The translations under genes were made by a program, and so were the position numbers. Under the pieces are notes generated by a model. The model worked only from the letters and a program-made list of their open reading frames with translations, did not search any database and was not told the DNA's origin. Positions 6,527 to 8,978 of a stretch of DNA of 8,978 bases are shown piece by piece. The DNA comes from Nocardioidaceae bacterium (GTDB lineage: Bacteria > Actinomycetota > Actinomycetes > Propionibacteriales > Nocardioidaceae). Numbering within the stretch: the stretch's first letter is position 1; the number at the start of each line of letters is the position of its first letter. The stretch lies in the NCBI GenBank assembly GCA_013813125.1, contig JACCSH010000181.1:1-8978 (forward strand), read 5' to 3'.

Positions 6527-6539
6527 ACCGCACAGTCTG
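6512..6539 (+). repeat. 14-bp perfect tandem duplication across the synthase stop codon
   Basis: The unit AACCGCACAGTCTG occurs at 6512-6525 and again at 6526-6539, each followed by A. The first copy encodes the last residues and stop of the prenyl synthase. The second lies in the 20-base gap before the convergent gene's stop. It looks like a recent replication-slippage duplication, tolerated because it falls beyond the stop codon. Confidence 0.85.
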
Positions 6540-6546
6540 AGAAGGG

Positions 6547-6939
6547 TCACAGGAGGGCTTGAGCGCGCCGTCGTACCTCAGTGCCGCGGTTTTCCCGGAG
6601 CGCATCGATCGGCCGACCAGGCAGGGAGTCGTCCGGGGTGAACAGCCACTCGATGGACTCGACGTCACTGAAGCCACGGTCGGCGAGCAGGATCAGGGTC
6701 CCGCTCAGGCCCTTGACGATGCTGCCGTCCTGCACGCAGTCGGCGGGGATGCCAGGCTCCCGTAGTGCCAGGCGCCGGACAGCAACCAACTGATGTTCCC
6801 TGGTCAGCTGCCGGACCTTGGTCGCACTGACTCCCAACATCTCTGCGACCTGAGCCATCGTCAGCCAGTCCGCGACGAGCCCGTCGAGGACGTCTGCCGC
6901 GGGAGCTGGGGCCGGCTGGCTCGGTTGGATGTCGCTCAC
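6547..6939 (-). CDS. Rv2175c-like winged-helix DNA-binding protein
   Basis: The 130-residue product has a flexible N-terminal tail rich in Pro and Ala (1-18). A helix-turn-helix follows: DWLTMAQVAEMLGVSATKVRQL (24-45), of the excisionase/MerR-like kind. A basic wing is at about 50-60 (VAVRRLALRE). The C-terminal part (VQDGSIVKGLSGTLILL 69-85, GFSDVESIEWLF 89-100, RPIDALREN 109-117) resembles the C-terminal domain of M. tuberculosis Rv2175c, a DNA-binding protein phosphorylated by the neighbouring kinase PknL. It is divergent from the kinase gene here too, which supports orthology. The GTG at 6939 gives the family's length; the open frame continues far upstream only because it runs antisense to the GC-rich kinase gene. 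The tail has Ser2 and Ser7 but no Thr, unlike the Thr9 phosphosite reported in M. tuberculosis. Its DNA targets are unknown; it could regulate the shared intergenic region. Confidence 0.85.
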   Translation of the reverse strand: MSDIQPSQPAPAPAADVLDGLVADWLTMAQVAEMLGVSATKVRQLTREHQLVAVRRLALREPGIPADCVQDGSIVKGLSGTLILLADRGFSDVESIEWLFTPDDSLPGRPIDALRENRGTEVRRRAQALL

Positions 6940-6946
6940 CCCGCCT

Positions 6947-6952
6947 AGCCTG
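6947..6952 (-). promoter_or_regulatory. Weak candidate -10 for the Rv2175c-like gene
   Basis: On the minus strand CAGGCT lies seven bases before the GTG start, the same geometry as the prenyl synthase promoter, and keeps the A at position 2 and T at position 6. The first base deviates from TANNNT. There is no clear ribosome site, so a leaderless mRNA is plausible. Confidence 0.25.
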
Positions 6953-7062
6953 CCATGTCGTCGCTGCTCGGACGGCGTGGAGAGGCGATGTGAGCCCGGC
7001 TGCGATCCGCACTCGACTCGGCAGCAGCGGCGAGGCTGTCCGGGCGAAGGCCTTCCCGTACG

Positions 7063-7068
7063 TAGACT
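7063..7068 (+). promoter_or_regulatory. -10 element of a leaderless promoter for the kinase gene
   Basis: TAGACT is followed by six bases (CGCCGG) and the GTG at 7075. The TAG is in frame, so translation cannot start upstream of it. No Shine-Dalgarno sequence is present. This places the kinase promoter in the 135-base region shared with the divergent DNA-binding protein gene. Confidence 0.55.
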
Positions 7069-7074
7069 CGCCGG

Positions 7075-8978
7075 GTGGACAAGCCTGCCACCGTCGACTC
7101 GCTCGTGGGACGTCTGCTCGACGGGCGCTATCTCGTGGGCGAAAGGATCGCCCGCGGGGGCATGGCCACGGTTTACGAAGCGACGGACCTGCGTTTGGAC
7201 CGGGTGGTCGCCTTGAAGGTCCTGCCCTCTGCACTGGCAGACGACGAGGAGTTCCATAAACGCTTCGCCCGCGAGGCACGATCCGCCGCCAGGCTCACCC
7301 ATCCCAACGTCGTGGCGGTCTACGACCAAAGCGAGGACGATGGGGTGCTGTTCTTGGCGATGGAGTACATCGACGGCCGCCACACCTTGCGAGACGTCAT
7401 CCGGTCCGAAGCGCCGCTGCCGCCAGCCCGCGCACTTGCACTGCTCGAAGAGGTGCTGAAGGCGATCAGTGCCGCCCACCAGTCCGGCATCGTGCACCGC
7501 GACATCAAACCCGAGAACGTCTTGATCGACCCGCGCGGTCAGGTGAAGGTGGCCGACTTCGGGCTGGCCCGAGCCATCAGCTCCGCGACGAGCGCAACGG
7601 CAACTGGCGGACTGCTCCTGGGCACCGTCTCCTATCTGCCGCCCGAGCTCGTCACCACCGGGACAGCCGACGCACGCTCCGACGTCTACTCCCTGGGCGT
7701 TGTGGCGTTCGAGCTGCTGACTGGCCGCAAGCCGCACACAGGTGAGACACCGATCCAGGTGGCCTACAAACACGTGCACGAGAACATCTGCGCCCCCTCT
7801 GACCTGGTCGACGGCATCCCGCCGTACGTCGACGCGTTCGTGATCGGTGCGACTCGACGAGACCGCACCCAGCGGCCGGCCGATGCTCACGTGATGCTCC
7901 GACAGCTGGGCCGCGTCCGTTCCGCGATGATCTGCGGAGTGGTCGACGACGACGAGCTCACCAGCGACCTCACTGTGGCGATGTCCGGTCGGTCGTCGGG
8001 TGATCGCGTCGCGGAAGCTGGGGCGTCGGCGCGGAGAAGCCCGTCGGCGAGACCGCCGTCTGGAGTAGATCGCGACGAGGTGTTCAACTTCGCGATGTAC
8101 GACGACTTCCCGGCCGACACCGCCGCTGAACGGCCAGAACGCACTCTGCTGGTCAGCGAGAGCCGACATCAGGCTCCCTCAGGACCGTCCGACGATGGAC
8201 TGGCAGAAACCTCGGAACCCGCCGCAGGTGACCACCGGCACTTCGGCTCGACGCGTCTCAAGGACCCGCCGGAGCGTGCACAACTACCTCGTAGACGCCG
8301 AAAGCGCGGCTGGATCGCTTTTCTGCTGGTGGTGCTGCTTGCAGCCGGAGCAGGTGTAGCGGGCTGGTACTACGGCATCGGGCGCTTCGAGGCGACTCCC
8401 AACGTAGTCTCACTCAACGAAGCCGCCGCGAAGGACGTGGTCGAATCCAAGGGACTGAGCTTCAAGGTGGCCAGCACGGCTTTCTCCGAAACGGTACGAC
8501 CAGGGCACGTGATATCCACCAGCCCCCGTGAAGGGGAAAAGATCGTGTCCGACGGTGTCGTGCTTGCAGTGGTGTCTCGAGGTCCTGAGCGCTACGACAT
8601 GCCGAATCTCGAGAACATGAGCGAGTCAAAGGCCGTCCAGACAGTCAGGGAGAACTCCCTGACTGTCGGCAAGCTGAACCGCAGCTGGAACGAGGAGGTC
8701 CCAGTCGGTGAGGTGGTCAGCTTCGAGCCTCAGTCTGGTGTCGAGCTCAAACCCGGCACGAAGGTCTCGCTCGTGGTCAGCAAAGGCCCTGAACCTCTCC
8801 AGGTCACCGACCTGAGCGGGCAAGCAGCCGACACGGCCACCCAGACGCTGAAGTCGCTCGGGCTGAAGGTGAAGATCGAGGAGCGCTACGACGACCGGGC
8901 CGCTGAGGGAGTCGTTCTTTCGCAGACACCGTCTCGGGGAACCCGCTACGCGGGGGACACGGTCAGGCTCGTCGTCAG
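7075..8978 (+). CDS. pknL: PASTA-domain Ser/Thr protein kinase, PknL type (incomplete at right edge)
   Basis: The frame is open from GTG 7075 to the window end (634 complete codons, no stop). The kinase domain is at about 18-278, with glycine-rich loop ARGGMATVY (26-34), catalytic Lys48 (VALKVL), Glu67, HRDIKPENVL (141-150, catalytic Asp143), DFG (161-163) and PPE (189-191). All catalytic residues are present. The activation loop has Thr172, Thr175, Thr177 and Thr184, likely autophosphorylation sites. A disordered, acidic then basic juxtamembrane linker (about 281-411) leads to RRRRKR and a membrane helix (413-434). Outside are PASTA repeats at about 438-503 and 504-571, and a third from 572 cut by the edge. 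PASTA domains bind peptidoglycan fragments or muropeptides, so this is a probable cell-wall-sensing receptor kinase. The start is fixed by an in-frame TAG in the -10 element. Divergence from an Rv2175c-like gene points to PknL rather than PknB; M. tuberculosis PknL lacks PASTA domains. Confidence 0.93.
   Translation, partial: MDKPATVDSLVGRLLDGRYLVGERIARGGMATVYEATDLRLDRVVALKVLPSALADDEEFHKRFAREARSAARLTHPNVVAVYDQSEDDGVLFLAMEYIDGRHTLRDVIRSEAPLPPARALALLEEVLKAISAAHQSGIVHRDIKPENVLIDPRGQVKVADFGLARAISSATSATATGGLLLGTVSYLPPELVTTGTADARSDVYSLGVVAFELLTGRKPHTGETPIQVAYKHVHENICAPSDLVDGIPPYVDAFVIGATRRDRTQRPADAHVMLRQLGRVRSAMICGVVDDDELTSDLTVAMSGRSSGDRVAEAGASARRSPSARPPSGVDRDEVFNFAMYDDFPADTAAERPERTLLVSESRHQAPSGPSDDGLAETSEPAAGDHRHFGSTRLKDPPERAQLPRRRRKRGWIAFLLVVLLAAGAGVAGWYYGIGRFEATPNVVSLNEAAAKDVVESKGLSFKVASTAFSETVRPGHVISTSPREGEKIVSDGVVLAVVSRGPERYDMPNLENMSESKAVQTVRENSLTVGKLNRSWNEEVPVGEVVSFEPQSGVELKPGTKVSLVVSKGPEPLQVTDLSGQAADTATQTLKSLGLKVKIEERYDDRAAEGVVLSQTPSRGTRYAGDTVRLVV
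8640..8667 (+). repeat. Perfect 12-bp inverted repeat inside the PASTA coding region
   Basis: GACAGTCAGGGA (8640-8651) is followed by GAAC and then by its exact reverse complement TCCCTGACTGTC (8656-8667). It lies in codons about 522-531 of the kinase, in the second PASTA repeat. The mRNA would form a very stable 12-bp stem with a four-base loop. No T-run follows, so it is not an ordinary terminator. A perfect arm of this length is not expected by chance in a window of this size. Confidence 0.85.

Noticed and set aside
6957..7031. Distant inverted repeat CGTCGCTGCT / CAGCAGCGGCG between the divergent genes
   Set aside because: It has a mismatch, arms are over 50 bases apart, and GC-rich words of this kind recur by chance.
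6547..8169. A 540-codon open frame on the minus strand covering the DNA-binding gene and much of the kinase gene
   Set aside because: Only the last 130 codons (from GTG 6939) look like a protein family. The rest is antisense to the kinase, whose motifs are all intact, and is open because of GC-rich codon use.

Overview
The window looks like chromosome from a high-GC actinomycete. The evidence is GC-rich codon use, frequent GTG starts, promoters of the TANNNT type placed 6-7 bases before GTG starts (leaderless mRNAs), and a block of genes (metF, a polyprenyl diphosphate synthase, a small Rv2175c-like DNA-binding protein and a PknL-type Ser/Thr kinase). That block recalls the Mycobacterium tuberculosis Rv2172c-Rv2176 neighbourhood. 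A Propionibacteriales-like host is a guess from the gene style, not shown by the sequence.

Layout. 1-217 holds no certain gene. It contains a possible 40-residue ORF (77-199) with a good ribosome site that a small hairpin may cover. 218-751 (+) encodes a membrane-anchored extracellular protein with a Pro-rich stalk and an Ig-like domain. 817-4303 (+) is a probable three-gene operon: a DUF4126 membrane protein, an ATP-grasp enzyme that overlaps it by 17 bases, and an FAD-dependent oxidoreductase of the phytoene desaturase/amine oxidase type 30 bases further on. 4322-5230 (-) is methylenetetrahydrofolate reductase, end to end with the oxidoreductase. 5351-6526 (+) is a short-chain polyprenyl diphosphate synthase, divergent from metF. 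6547-6939 (-) is the Rv2175c-like winged-helix protein, convergent with the synthase. 7075 to the right edge (+) is a receptor-type Ser/Thr kinase with a cytoplasmic kinase domain, one membrane helix and at least two complete PASTA repeats. It has no stop in the window and so is incomplete.

How the genes may work together. The kinase and the divergent DNA-binding protein probably form a signalling pair, as PknL and Rv2175c do in M. tuberculosis, although the N-terminal tail here has no threonine. The synthase makes allylic prenyl diphosphates. The CrtI-like oxidoreductase could act on a prenyl-derived substrate, but that is inference. The ATP-grasp enzyme, the oxidoreductase and the DUF4126 protein form the least understood unit in the window. 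Other structure worth attention: a perfect 12-bp-stem hairpin inside the PASTA region, a 14-bp tandem duplication across the synthase stop codon, and four near-identical leaderless promoter layouts. No tRNA, rRNA, CRISPR array, insertion sequence or phage gene was seen.
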